Of a stretch of DNA of 64,000 bases, positions 18,079-27,009 are shown in pieces (within the stretch, counting starts at the first letter, position 1; every line of letters starts with the position of its first letter). Source of the DNA: Natranaerobius trueperi (GTDB taxonomy: Bacteria; Bacillota; Natranaerobiia; Natranaerobiales; Natranaerobiaceae); the NCBI RefSeq assembly GCF_002216005.1, contig NZ_NIQC01000009.1:1-64000 (forward strand), in the 5' to 3' direction. The notes beneath the pieces are model-generated. The model did not search any database. It was not told where the DNA came from and was given only the letters and a program-made list of their open reading frames with translations. The position numbers and the translations under genes are program-made.

Positions 18079-18516
18079 CTACTCCTTAGAATCAGAAAAC
18101 TTTTTAGACATTGTAATCAAAGTTCCTTCATTTGGGGCTGATTTAACTTCTACTTCATCCATAAAGTTTTCCATAATAGTAAATCCCATTCCTGATCTTT
18201 CCAGTTCAGGCCGTGTTGTATAAAGAGGTTCTTTCGCTTTATCCAAATTTTTTATACCTACACCAAAATCTTGTACTCTTAAAAACAATTCGTCCTTCTT
18301 TATCTCTGCTGTGAGTTTAATGTTCCCATTATCATTAGGGTAACCGTGTATTATACTATTTGTAACTGCTTCACTTACAGCAGTCTTGATATCATTTATC
18401 TCTTCAATCGTTGGATCTATACGTGAGACAAATGCTGCAACAACAACACGGCAAAAAGATTCATTTTGCGAGTTACTAGAGACCCATAATTCCATATAAT
18501 TTTCAGTTTGAGTCAT
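18079..18516 (-). CDS. spoIIAB: Anti-sigma F factor (serine kinase) SpoIIAB
   Basis: A 145-residue GHKL-fold ATPase that binds SigF and also phosphorylates SpoIIAA. The ATP-binding N box (AVSEAVTNSIIHGY), G1 box (VQDFGVGIKN) and G2 box (ERSGMGFTIMENFMD) are all present. Length matches the Bacillus protein. It lies 12 bases after spoIIAA. Confidence 0.98.
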   Translation of the reverse strand: MTQTENYMELWVSSNSQNESFCRVVVAAFVSRIDPTIEEINDIKTAVSEAVTNSIIHGYPNDNGNIKLTAEIKKDELFLRVQDFGVGIKNLDKAKEPLYTTRPELERSGMGFTIMENFMDEVEVKSAPNEGTLITMSKKFSDSKE

Positions 18517-18528
18517 TTTACTCCCCTC

Positions 18529-18864
18529 CTAAAGTTTTCTCTCTAGTTCAGATAGATTTTGATAATAATTTATTACTTTTGTTAAACCAGACATCTCAGC
18601 TAACTTTTTAACTTGTTCATTCATACCACAAGCAAAAACTTGTCCATTTTGAGATTTTATTTTTTTGTATCTGCCTAAAACAGCTCCAATTCCTGAGCTA
18701 TCCATAAATGATAAATTAGATAAGTCTAGAACCAAATTATCATAAATACCTTTTTTTAACTCTCTATCAATTTTTTCTCGAAATAAGTTAGATGTGTGAT
18801 GGTCTAACTCTCCCGAGAGATGAACAATTAAATTCTCTCCTTTTTTTTGCACATTTATATCCAC
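18529..18864 (-). CDS. spoIIAA: Anti-anti-sigma factor SpoIIAA
   Basis: A 111-residue STAS-domain protein. In its dephosphorylated form it displaces SigF from SpoIIAB. The phosphorylation site is in the FMDSSGIGAVLGRY stretch, most likely Ser57. It heads the spoIIA operon and has a very good SigH-type promoter 46-71 bases upstream of its start. Confidence 0.97.
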   Translation of the reverse strand: MDINVQKKGENLIVHLSGELDHHTSNLFREKIDRELKKGIYDNLVLDLSNLSFMDSSGIGAVLGRYKKIKSQNGQVFACGMNEQVKKLAEMSGLTKVINYYQNLSELERKL

Positions 18865-18909
18865 TCAAATCACCCTCCCCCATCTTATTTTTACCAATCA
18901 AAACTTGTC

Positions 18910-18935
18910 ATTCTACTAATTAATAGTAAACTCCT
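18910..18935 (-). promoter_or_regulatory. SigH-type promoter for spoIIA
   Basis: On the minus strand AGGAGTT (18935-18929) and GAAT (18913-18910) match the -35 and -10 elements known for SigH promoters, with 22 bases from the first A of AGGA to the G of GAAT, the spacing expected from the consensus. The spoIIA operon of Bacillus is also SigH-dependent. The transcription start would be about ten bases before 18900. Confidence 0.7.
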
Positions 18936-18944
18936 TCTATTAGA

Positions 18945-18973
18945 GGAAAAATTGCACAAAGTACAATTTTTCC
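18945..18973 (-). terminator. Hairpin between dacF and spoIIAA
   Basis: GGAAAAATTG (18945-18954) pairs perfectly with CAATTTTTCC (18964-18973). The T run lies inside the stem rather than after it, so termination may be partial and some dacF transcripts could read into spoIIA, as known in Bacillus. Confidence 0.6.
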
Positions 18974-18986
18974 CGCTAAAATGCAA

Positions 18987-20204
18987 TCAATCGTCACTGC
19001 TGTTGTCTCCAAATTTAACCCAATAGTTGATCATCTTACTCATATAGTCAATAAAATTAGCTTCTTCAATAGTCTCTGCAGAAACTAAATCAATTTCATA
19101 CTGTTTATCATCTGCTAACACTTTATAGTTTCCCACTTTTTCGCCTTTCTCTATAGGTGCCATTACTCCCTCTGGAATATTATATTCTTCTTGGAGTTCT
19201 ATCTCATCTTCTCCCTCATCTAATACTAATTTCATATCCTGTTTAGCTTTTAAAGGAAGCCTATCCTTTTCTCCTTTGTAAATTGTGGTCTGTGCTAAAA
19301 TATCATCTTTATTAAAAATCTTTTCGGTCCTGTAATTTGCAAAGCTATAATCTAATAACTTCATAGCATTTTCAAAACGATCTTCCGATGTTTCTTCTCC
19401 CATTACAATTGCTATAAAGCGATCACCATCTTGTTCTGCTGTTGCTGAAATAGAATGGCCGGCTTGTTCAGTAAACCCAGTCTTATAACCATCACACCCC
19501 GGATAGTCATTTATTAATCTATTTGTATTACTAAGATATACACCATCTTCTTCATCTTTTGAAACTTTATCACCTTTTAGAAAATCTTTGATTAACCAAA
19601 TAGATAACCAATCATATATTTGTGAATAATTATCTAATTCTTTTGACATAACAAATATATCATGGGCTGTGGTAACATGCTCGTCGTGATGGAGTCCATG
19701 TGGATTTTCAAAGTTGGTATTTTTCATTCCTAATTCTTTAGCTCTATCATTCATATCTTCTACAAAATTTTCTTTTGTCCCAGAAACATGCTTAGCTAAT
19801 GCTACTGAAGCATCATTTGCAGACCCAACAGCTAATGAAGTAATTAAATCTTCAACATTGATTTTATCTCCCTGTGACAAAAAGACAGTTGTACCAGGAA
19901 TACCTTCAGATTCTTTAGGTACTACAACTTCATCATTTAGACTTATTTGATCTTTTTCTAGTGCCTCTAGAGTAAGTAATAGCGTCATAATCTTTGTAAT
20001 ACTAGCAGGATATACTTCTTCATGTATATTACTTGCTTCTAGAATCACACCACTTTTTGGTTCACCTAATAAGTAAATAGAGCTGTCTAAATTTATTTCT
20101 GATTTTGCATAAATAGGATTTATACTACCTAACAAGATTGAAAGTGTAAATATCACAATAACAAAGTAAACAACGGTCTTAATCTTTGTACAGCTGTAAC
20201 TCAT
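18987..20204 (-). CDS. dacF: D-alanyl-D-alanine carboxypeptidase, DacF type
   Basis: A 405-residue PBP5-type serine peptidase acting on peptidoglycan outside the membrane. It has an N-terminal signal/anchor (residues 10-30), SITK (Ser68 to Lys71), SAN (128-130) in place of SGN, and KTG (241-243), then the C-terminal PBP5 domain. In Bacillus, DacF is made in the forespore and shapes cortex cross-linking together with DacB. Its position directly upstream of spoIIAA is the conserved one, which supports the dacF assignment over other family members. Confidence 0.92.
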   Translation of the reverse strand: MSYSCTKIKTVVYFVIVIFTLSILLGSINPIYAKSEINLDSSIYLLGEPKSGVILEASNIHEEVYPASITKIMTLLLTLEALEKDQISLNDEVVVPKESEGIPGTTVFLSQGDKINVEDLITSLAVGSANDASVALAKHVSGTKENFVEDMNDRAKELGMKNTNFENPHGLHHDEHVTTAHDIFVMSKELDNYSQIYDWLSIWLIKDFLKGDKVSKDEEDGVYLSNTNRLINDYPGCDGYKTGFTEQAGHSISATAEQDGDRFIAIVMGEETSEDRFENAMKLLDYSFANYRTEKIFNKDDILAQTTIYKGEKDRLPLKAKQDMKLVLDEGEDEIELQEEYNIPEGVMAPIEKGEKVGNYKVLADDKQYEIDLVSAETIEEANFIDYMSKMINYWVKFGDNSSDD

Positions 20205-20275
20205 AGTTTTATATTCCCTCCTGACTTACAAAATTATTATTTTTAGTTTTAGTAATTGTTGCTTTAAAAATTCGT

Positions 20276-20309
20276 AAAAAAATAAAAGGCCCCTAGAAAA
20301 TGGGCCCTT
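20276..20309 (-). terminator. Terminator after the pyrimidine phosphorylase gene
   Basis: On the minus strand AAGGGCCC and GGGGCCTT form a GC-rich stem with one mismatch and a short loop, followed by a T-rich run. It ends the xerD-deoB-punA-pdp transcript before dacF. Confidence 0.75.
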
Positions 20310-20329
20310 GATTTACACTATCTGGTTAT

Positions 20330-21670
20330 TTAATTAATTGGATCAAGTTCACCTGGATTTGATTCAATTGTAATCATTCCATATATAAGATGTTTATCCT
20401 CTGTTGGTTGTTCACTTATCTCATAAGAAATATCTAATACTGGTAGCGCATCATTTAACTTTTGTTCCTCGTTGTACCATATCTTGGCAATAGGTTCATC
20501 TTTTTTAACTTTATCGCCGGTTTTTTTTAATAATTCTACACCAACTGATAAATCAATCTCATCTTCCTTGGTTTTTCTACCAGCACCTAAATTCACACAA
20601 GCAAGCCCAACCTTTCGTGCATCTAAAGATGAAATATACCCTTGTGTAGATGCTTTTAACGTTTTAGAGTGCTTAGGGGTTGGTAGTTTACTATTATCAT
20701 GAATTGCTCGATAATCTCCATTTTGTACTTTAATCAATTCTTCAAACTTTTCTAAAGCTTCACCATTTGTTATTTTTTGTTGTAATAGATTTCTTCCCTG
20801 TTGTAATGTTTCAACTTTTTCACCTAATAGAAGTAAATTCGCACCTAAATGTAGACAAAGATCCTCAAAATCTTTGGGACCTTGACCTTTAAGTGTATCA
20901 ATAGCCTCAATAACTTCTAGGGCATTTCCAACATTTTTACCTAGAGGTTGGTCCATATCACTTATAACAGCTATCGTTTTCCTTCCTAAATTATCACCTA
21001 TATTTACCATTTCATGCCCCAATGCTATTGCATCATCTAATGTCTGCATAAAAGCACCCTTACCGACTTTAACATCTAATACAATCGCATCCGTCCCTGC
21101 CGCTAGTTTTTTACTCATAATAGAACTAGCAATCAAAGGAATTGAATCAACAGTTCCAGTGACATCTCTTAAAGCATATAATTTTCCATCAGCAGGTGCC
21201 AAATCTTTTGTTTGACCAACAATAGCTATGTTATGTTTGTTAACTCTATCAACAAAATCATCCATAGTTAAATCTATTTTTAAACCTTGAAAAGCTTCAA
21301 GTTTATCAATTGTACCTCCTGTGTGACCTAGCCCTCTTCCTGACATCTTAGCTACATTTAACCCTGCTGAAGCTACAAGTGGTCCTAGTGTTAAAGTGGT
21401 TTTATCACCAACTCCACCAGTACTGTGCTTATCAACTTTAATTCCTGAAATAGATGATAAGTCTAATGTCTCTCCCGAGTTAACCATTGATTGTGTTAAA
21501 TTGGCAGTCTCAACTTGAGTCATACCATTTAAAAAAGCGGCCATTAAAAAAGCTGATATTTGATAATCAGGAATGTCACCTTTAGTATACCCTTGTACTA
21601 GGTAGTCTATTTCTTCTTTAGTTAGCTCTTTATTATCTCGTTTCTTAATAATTAGATCATCAGTTTTCAT
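20330..21670 (-). CDS. pdp: Pyrimidine-nucleoside phosphorylase
   Basis: A 446-residue enzyme that splits uridine, thymidine or deoxyuridine with phosphate to give base and (deoxy)ribose 1-phosphate. The signature SGRGLGHTGGTIDKLEAFQG (residues ~110-130) and KHSTGGVGDKTTL (~80) are the phosphate- and nucleoside-binding parts of the thymidine/pyrimidine phosphorylase family. I chose the ATG at 21670 (MKTDDLIIKK), with AAGGGTG before it; an upstream ATG at 21715 would overlap the purine phosphorylase gene. Whether it prefers uridine or thymidine cannot be told. It forms a nucleoside-salvage operon with punA and deoB. Confidence 0.95.
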   Translation of the reverse strand: MKTDDLIIKKRDNKELTKEEIDYLVQGYTKGDIPDYQISAFLMAAFLNGMTQVETANLTQSMVNSGETLDLSSISGIKVDKHSTGGVGDKTTLTLGPLVASAGLNVAKMSGRGLGHTGGTIDKLEAFQGLKIDLTMDDFVDRVNKHNIAIVGQTKDLAPADGKLYALRDVTGTVDSIPLIASSIMSKKLAAGTDAIVLDVKVGKGAFMQTLDDAIALGHEMVNIGDNLGRKTIAVISDMDQPLGKNVGNALEVIEAIDTLKGQGPKDFEDLCLHLGANLLLLGEKVETLQQGRNLLQQKITNGEALEKFEELIKVQNGDYRAIHDNSKLPTPKHSKTLKASTQGYISSLDARKVGLACVNLGAGRKTKEDEIDLSVGVELLKKTGDKVKKDEPIAKIWYNEEQKLNDALPVLDISYEISEQPTEDKHLIYGMITIESNPGELDPIN

Positions 21671-21686
21671 TATTGGCACACCCTTT

Positions 21687-22502
21687 CTACATCTGTTTAA
21701 GTGTAGTTTTAACAAGTTGTTGAAATTCTTCCTTTACTCTAGTGGTAACTTCTTGTACTTCTTCGTGAGTCAAACGTTTATCTAAAATTCCCGCTGCCAT
21801 ATTGGTAATACATGATATACCTAGAACTTTCATGCCAGCATGATTAGCTACTATAACTTCAGGAATTGTTGACATACCAACAGAACTTGCACCTAACGTT
21901 CGTGCCATATTTATTTCGGCTGGTGTTTCATAAGAAGGACCAGGCACTCCCATATAAACTCCTTCATATAGATTAATTGATAATTGATCTGCTGCTTTTT
22001 TCGCAACTTCTCTTAATTCAGGATTATAAGCATATGTCATATCAGGAAAGCGTGTTCCAAATCTATCTTCATTTTTACCAATAAGAGGATTATCACCAAA
22101 AAAGTTGATATGATCCTGAATAAGCATTAATCCACCTACAGAAAAGTTCTTATCAATTCCCCCTGCTGCGTTTGTCACAATCACTTTATCTATACCTAGA
22201 GCTTGCATAACTCTAACAGGTAATGTAACTTCTTTCATTGAATAACCTTCATAGTAATGAAAGCGTCCTTGCATTGCCATAACTTGTTTTCCTTCTAAAG
22301 TACCTATAGCAAGTCTACCTTTATGTCCTTTAACTGTTGATTCCGGAAAATGAGGAATATCTTTATACGGTATGTATTCAACATTATCAACTTCTTCTGC
22401 TAAACTCCCTAGCCCAGAGCCAAGTATTAACCCTGCCTCTGGTGTTTTTTCAATCTTGTCTTCAATAAAGTTCTTCGCTTCTTGAATTTGATCAAAGTTC
22501 AT
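21687..22502 (-). CDS. punA: Purine-nucleoside phosphorylase
   Basis: A 271-residue trimeric-type (PNP/MTAP family) phosphorylase that releases hypoxanthine or guanine and (deoxy)ribose 1-phosphate. Motifs: LILGSGLGSLAEEV near residue 25, IPHFPESTVKGHKG, VTNAAGGID near residue 110, and GPSYETPAEINMARTLGASS near residue 190. It lies between deoB and pdp; the sugar phosphate made here is the substrate of DeoB. Confidence 0.95.
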   Translation of the reverse strand: MNFDQIQEAKNFIEDKIEKTPEAGLILGSGLGSLAEEVDNVEYIPYKDIPHFPESTVKGHKGRLAIGTLEGKQVMAMQGRFHYYEGYSMKEVTLPVRVMQALGIDKVIVTNAAGGIDKNFSVGGLMLIQDHINFFGDNPLIGKNEDRFGTRFPDMTYAYNPELREVAKKAADQLSINLYEGVYMGVPGPSYETPAEINMARTLGASSVGMSTIPEVIVANHAGMKVLGISCITNMAAGILDKRLTHEEVQEVTTRVKEEFQQLVKTTLKQM

Positions 22503-22534
22503 AAAAAAGAACCTCCTTTTTTATTATCATTAAT

Positions 22535-23707
22535 CTATCTAACTAGTTCATCCGCGAAGCTACTACCATTTGGTGTCTTACCTACCTCTAACAAAGATGT
22601 AATAGTTTGCCCTACATCTGCAAAACTCTCTCTAGTATATAAATCCACAGACTTAAGCTTATTATTATAAACTAGTAATGGTACATATTCACGTGTATGA
22701 TCAGTTCCTGGATGTCCTGGGTCACAACCATGATCTGCAGTAATAATTAACAGATCATCATCATTTAAAGAAGCAAGTATATTAGGTAAATAAGTGTCAA
22801 ATTCAAATAAAGCTTTATAATAGCCTTCTGGGTCATTGCGGTGACCATAAAGCATATCGAAATCAACTAAATTAGTCATTATTAATCCTTTAGTTTCTTC
22901 AGAAATTGTGTCAATAGTTTTTTCAATACCTTCTAGATTAGTCTTTGTAGGATAAGATTTTGTTACTCCCTTTCCAGCATAAATATCATTAATTTTACCT
23001 ATACCTACTACATCGAGATTATTATTTTTTATAAGACTTAACATATTAGGAGTTGGTGGTTTAATTGAAAAGTCTTTTCTCCTTTCAGTTCGTTTGAAAT
23101 CAGGGAATTCTCCAACAAAAGGTCTTGCTATAACACGTCCTACCCCATGTTCTCCTTGTAATAATTCCCTCGCTATCTCACAAAGTTCATAAAGTTTTTC
23201 GGGAGATATAACTTCTTCATGCGCAGCAATTTGAAAAACACTATCAGCTGATGTATAAACAATTGGATAACCATTGTCAATATGTTCTTGACCTAAGTCC
23301 TTAATTATTTGAGTTCCTGAAGCAGGGTAATTACCTAAAGTTTTTGTTTCTATGCGAGCTTCGAATTCTTCTATCAAGTCTTTTGGAAATCCTTTTGGGT
23401 ATACAGGGAAAGGTAAATCAAGGACAGTACCCGCAAGTTCCCAGTGACCAGTTGTAGTATCTTTACCCGGAGATTGTTCTTTCATCATTCCATAAGAGCC
23501 TAAAGGTTTCTTTTCAGCATCTAAGTTAGGGATATCAGTTATATTTCCTAATCCTAAACTCTGTAAGTTTGGGAGTGAAAAGTTCTGAACCCCCTCCGCT
23601 ACATGTTTTAAAGTAAAACTTCCTTCATCTCCATATTTATGTGCATCAGGTAGTGCTCCTAATCCAACACTATCTAGAACAATTACAACTGCTCTATTTA
23701 TATTCAA
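22535..23707 (-). CDS. deoB: Phosphopentomutase
   Basis: A 390-residue alkaline-phosphatase-superfamily enzyme that interconverts (deoxy)ribose 1-phosphate and 5-phosphate. Metal-binding motifs VLDSVGLGALPDA (N terminus), SPGKDTTTGHWELAG (phosphorylated Thr region) and ITADHGCDPGHPGTDHTREY are intact. The start codon is TTG at 23707, with GGGGGA upstream. It links the two nucleoside phosphorylases to the pentose phosphate pathway. Confidence 0.96.
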   Translation of the reverse strand: MNINRAVVIVLDSVGLGALPDAHKYGDEGSFTLKHVAEGVQNFSLPNLQSLGLGNITDIPNLDAEKKPLGSYGMMKEQSPGKDTTTGHWELAGTVLDLPFPVYPKGFPKDLIEEFEARIETKTLGNYPASGTQIIKDLGQEHIDNGYPIVYTSADSVFQIAAHEEVISPEKLYELCEIARELLQGEHGVGRVIARPFVGEFPDFKRTERRKDFSIKPPTPNMLSLIKNNNLDVVGIGKINDIYAGKGVTKSYPTKTNLEGIEKTIDTISEETKGLIMTNLVDFDMLYGHRNDPEGYYKALFEFDTYLPNILASLNDDDLLIITADHGCDPGHPGTDHTREYVPLLVYNNKLKSVDLYTRESFADVGQTITSLLEVGKTPNGSSFADELVR

Positions 23708-23742
23708 AATAAATCCCCCTTTAACATAGTAATATTTCTATT

Positions 23743-24630
23743 TTATGCTCTCGGATGTGCCTTAGAATATACATCCTTTAATCTCTTTTTTGTTAATTGT
23801 GTATATATTTGTGTTGTTGAAATATCAGAATGTCCTAACATTTCTTGAACTGCTCTTAAATCAGCTCCATTTTCTAATAAATGAGTCGCAAAAGAATGTC
23901 TTAAAGTATGTGGCGTAATTTTATTCTTAATCCCTATTTTCTCAGCATACTTTTTTATAATTTTCCAAAAACCTTGTCTTGATAAACGTCTGCCATGATG
24001 ATTTAAGAATAAAGCCTGTTCTGAAAGATTTTTTCTAAATCTAGCACGACTTTTACTAAGGTAATCTATTAATGATTCAATAGCTATTTTACCTAATGGT
24101 ACGATCCGTTCTTTCTCACCTTTACCTTTACACAATATGTATCCATTCCTTGTATCTACATGCTCAACATTTAAAGAAATTAACTCACTCACACGCATTC
24201 CTGTAGCATAAAGCAATTCTAGCATCGCTTTATCTCTTTTACCCTGAAAAGTTGTTTGATCAGGTTGGTCCAATAAGTTGTCCACTTCGTCAGGAGATAA
24301 AACCTCTGGTAACTTTTTTTCTTGTTTAGGTGATTCAAGGTCAGTTGAAGGATCTTCTCGAATCACTCTTTCTTGAAGTAAAAATTGAAAAAAAGATCTA
24401 ATAGAAGCTAAATTTCTAGTTATTGTAGATGGAGCTCTTCCTTTATCGTATAAATACATTAAAAATTTCATTATATGAGTTCTTTTAACTTGTGTCCATT
24501 CAAAGATTTCACTATCATGTAAAAATGTGAAAAAACTATACAAATCCCTTTGGTAAGAATTTAGAGTGTTATCTGAAAGCCCTCTTTCTACATTAAGATA
24601 ATAAATAAACTCTTGAATTGTTTTTTTCAT
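23743..24630 (-). CDS. xerD: Site-specific tyrosine recombinase XerD
   Basis: About 295 residues: an N-terminal SAM-like core-binding domain and a C-terminal catalytic domain. Numbered from the first possible ATG (24636), the catalytic set is Arg148, Lys172, His243, Arg246 (HTLRHSFATHL), His269 (LGHSD) and nucleophile Tyr278 (IYTQ). It resolves chromosome dimers at dif. I prefer the ATG at 24630, since the first ATG is only one base from the ribosome site. Placement before deoB-punA-dacF matches ripX in Bacillus, so it is a housekeeping recombinase and not a mobile-element integrase. Confidence 0.94.
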   Translation of the reverse strand: MKKTIQEFIYYLNVERGLSDNTLNSYQRDLYSFFTFLHDSEIFEWTQVKRTHIMKFLMYLYDKGRAPSTITRNLASIRSFFQFLLQERVIREDPSTDLESPKQEKKLPEVLSPDEVDNLLDQPDQTTFQGKRDKAMLELLYATGMRVSELISLNVEHVDTRNGYILCKGKGEKERIVPLGKIAIESLIDYLSKSRARFRKNLSEQALFLNHHGRRLSRQGFWKIIKKYAEKIGIKNKITPHTLRHSFATHLLENGADLRAVQEMLGHSDISTTQIYTQLTKKRLKDVYSKAHPRA

Positions 24631-24721
24631 AGGCATACACCTTTCATTTTAAATCTAATATTACAGATCCCTTTTAAAATAAGTTTCAACGTAAATTATA
24701 AAATTCCTCCGACAAATTTCT

Positions 24722-24925
24722 TTAAAATCCATAATTATAGAAGTCTACTAAACCTGATATTAATGATTCCCACAATCCATAGCCTCCAGTCACTCGTTCT
24801 AATGATTTTTCAGTATAAATCCAATCATAATATTGTTCTGAAATTAGTGGAGATGATACTATTAAAAAGATACTCTTTAAGGTAAGTAAAATAATAAGAA
24901 AAGTTATAAAAATAGTATTTTTCAA
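24722..24925 (-). CDS. Small membrane protein, possibly YqzK-like (DUF4227)
   Basis: A 67-residue reading frame with one N-terminal membrane helix (residues 4-24) and a short outside or cytoplasmic tail containing SEQYYDWIYTEKSLERV. It starts at a TTG after GGGGTGAG. In Bacillus a small DUF4227 protein (YqzK) precedes the xerD homologue, and position and topology agree, but the sequence match is not strong enough to be sure. Function unknown. Confidence 0.5.
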   Translation of the reverse strand: MKNTIFITFLIILLTLKSIFLIVSSPLISEQYYDWIYTEKSLERVTGGYGLWESLISGLVDFYNYGF

Positions 24926-25048
24926 TTATCTCACCCCATTTCTTTATAATATACTATGTTTGATTATTAATAATCATGAAGGGATTATTTGAAACTTAAT
25001 AGTGATTGCAATTATTCGCTACAGTACCCTCCATACTTGCGTGCACAT

Positions 25049-25079
25049 AAAAAAACAGTTGGGACATTTCCCAACTGTT
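25049..25079 (-). terminator. Terminator after ald
   Basis: AACAGTTGGGA pairs with TCCCAACTGTT around a four-base loop, followed on the minus strand by about seven T residues, eight bases after the ald stop. Confidence 0.9.
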
Positions 25080-25087
25080 AGTACTTA

Positions 25088-26203
25088 TTATAATACTTCA
25101 TCAATAGAAGTATAATCCATCCCTAAAGAATTTGCTACTGGTTTGTATGTTAATTTGCCTTCTACTGTATTTACACCTGGCTTAAGAAGTGAATCTTCTT
25201 GAACAGCTTTCCTCCACCCTTTGTTAGCTAATTTTATTGCATAAGGTAATGTAACATTAGTTAGTGCGATAGTTGAAGTTCTTGGAACAGCACCAGGCAT
25301 GTTTGCAACTGCATAGTGAACTACTCCATGTTTTTCATAAGTAGGTTCTGCATGTGTTGTAACTCTATCAATAGTTTCAATTGAACCACCCTGATCAATA
25401 GCAACATCAACAATAACAGAGCCATCAGACATTTTAGAAACCATATCTTCAGTTACCAACTTAGGTGCCTTTGAACCAGGTACCAATACAGCACCAATTA
25501 ACAAATCTGTTTCCTCTACAGCTTCCTCTATGTTCAATGGATTACTCATAATTGTACCTAAACGGTTGTAGAATAAATCATCTAAATAACGAAGTCTAGC
25601 CGGGCTGATATCTAAGATAGTTACGTCTGCCCCCATACCTAAAGCTATTTTTGCAGCATTTGTACCAACAATACCGCCACCTATAATAGTAACTTTTGCA
25701 GGTCTTGTTCCAGGAACTCCTCCCATTAAAACTCCCTTACCACCGTTAGTTTTTTCTAAAAATTTAGAACCCATTTGAGTAGCCATTCTTCCAGCAACTT
25801 CACTCATTGGGGTTAATAATGGTAAAGATCCATCAGCTGCTTCAATGGTTTCATAAGCTATACCAGTCACTTTTCTTTCAATCATTTTTTCTGTTAACTC
25901 CGGCTCAGCTGCTAAATGAAGGAAAGTAAATAGTATTTGCCCTTCTTTCATTAGTTCATATTCTGGTGGTAAAGGTTCCTTTACCTTCATAATCATATCT
26001 GCCTTATCATACACTTCTTTTGGTGTTGATACAATATCAGCACCAGCTTCTTTATACTTTTCATCGAAAAAACCACTACCAGTACCAGCATTAGTTTCGA
26101 TAACCACATCATGTCCATTTTGTTTCAAGGCTACAACTCCTGCTGGAGTTAGTGCCACACGATTCTCATTCGGTTTAATCTCCTTAGGTACACCAATTAA
26201 CAT
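25088..26203 (-). CDS. ald: Alanine dehydrogenase
   Basis: A 371-residue NAD-dependent enzyme converting L-alanine to pyruvate and ammonia. N terminus [20 protein letters not shown], the MKVKEPLP stretch and the Rossmann motif [20 protein letters not shown] near residue 175 are characteristic, as is [12 protein letters not shown]. It stands alone with its own terminator, between spoIIM and the small xerD-linked gene. Together with the Vor/Ptb/Buk genes it fits a cell that ferments amino acids; in Bacillus it also supports sporulation. Confidence 0.97.
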   Translation of the reverse strand: MLIGVPKEIKPNENRVALTPAGVVALKQNGHDVVIETNAGTGSGFFDEKYKEAGADIVSTPKEVYDKADMIMKVKEPLPPEYELMKEGQILFTFLHLAAEPELTEKMIERKVTGIAYETIEAADGSLPLLTPMSEVAGRMATQMGSKFLEKTNGGKGVLMGGVPGTRPAKVTIIGGGIVGTNAAKIALGMGADVTILDISPARLRYLDDLFYNRLGTIMSNPLNIEEAVEETDLLIGAVLVPGSKAPKLVTEDMVSKMSDGSVIVDVAIDQGGSIETIDRVTTHAEPTYEKHGVVHYAVANMPGAVPRTSTIALTNVTLPYAIKLANKGWRKAVQEDSLLKPGVNTVEGKLTYKPVANSLGMDYTSIDEVL

Positions 26204-26298
26204 TAAAATAGCCCCCTTTAAATATACTTAGGAATCAATCGTTTTTTTAAACGTTCAATTTAAATATAACACATTTGGTTATACGTGCCAATATATTT

Positions 26299-26931
26299 TT
26301 ACAAATATTGCAAAAATATTCTCATAAATGTTGGACTAATATACGCCTCTATAAGTGATCCAGCAATAAATCCTACTCCGATCATCACAAATAACAACGT
26401 ATAATTAATTAGTTCTGGCATGAGGTGTATTGATTTCCTTCTCAGTTGGTTTTTAATCAACAAAATAGAAAAAGATATACTTGCAACACTTATAATAAAG
26501 AAGCTCGGAATAAATAGTAAATTATGTGGTAAGATTGAGATCATTGCCATTATAACTTCTTGAAAAGATGATTGCTGTAGCAAGAAAACCATTGTAAACC
26601 CAAAAGCTACCCCTCTTAAAAAAACTAATAATAGCAAAACAGGTATACCGATCATTGTTATACCAAGAAGCCATATAATTCCTAACAATGTTATGTGATA
26701 ACCTAAACTAGATAAAAAAACTTGATGATAATCTAAAGACTGGTCCTCTGATACAAAATGATAGAAATTATCTAAATATGATTGTAAATTTGATGTTATG
26801 TCGTCAGACAGTCCACTTACAACAAATCCTCCAATAATTGCTCCTACCATAAATAATAGTATTACAATTAAGAATAATATCAAATTGTACTTGATATAAA
26901 GAGATAAAATCTCCTTAACTGATACAAGCAT
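26299..26931 (-). CDS. spoIIM: Stage II sporulation protein M
   Basis: A 210-residue protein with about five membrane segments (DUF95/SpoIIM family). In Bacillus SpoIIM forms the SpoIID-SpoIIM-SpoIIP complex that dissolves septal peptidoglycan and drives engulfment. The ILPHNLLFIPSFFI stretch is characteristic of the family. A SigE-like -10 sequence (CATAGAAT) with an ATAAC element 14 bases upstream lies 30-60 bases before the start. Confidence 0.9.
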   Translation of the reverse strand: MLVSVKEILSLYIKYNLILFLIVILLFMVGAIIGGFVVSGLSDDITSNLQSYLDNFYHFVSEDQSLDYHQVFLSSLGYHITLLGIIWLLGITMIGIPVLLLLVFLRGVAFGFTMVFLLQQSSFQEVIMAMISILPHNLLFIPSFFIISVASISFSILLIKNQLRRKSIHLMPELINYTLLFVMIGVGFIAGSLIEAYISPTFMRIFLQYL

Positions 26932-26962
26932 CCTTTTTCCCCCTACTCTTGCTGCAAGTCTT

Positions 26963-26983
26963 GTACATTCTATGCAGCAACAG
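26963..26983 (-). promoter_or_regulatory. Candidate SigE-type promoter motif before spoIIM
   Basis: Minus-strand sequence TGCATAGAATGTAC lies about 32-45 bases before spoIIM, preceded by CTGTT. CATAGAAT resembles the SigE -10 element, and ATAAC 14 bases upstream could be the -35. The same sequence with two changes in 21 occurs before spoIIIAG (61057-61077), another mother-cell gene. Confidence 0.45.
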
Positions 26984-27009
26984 TACGGGTTATACCATGT
27001 TACTCTATA

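Noticed and set aside
23743-24630. Integrase of a mobile element
   Set aside because: Its neighbours (deoB, punA, dacF) and sequence fit the housekeeping XerD; no attachment site or phage genes are near.
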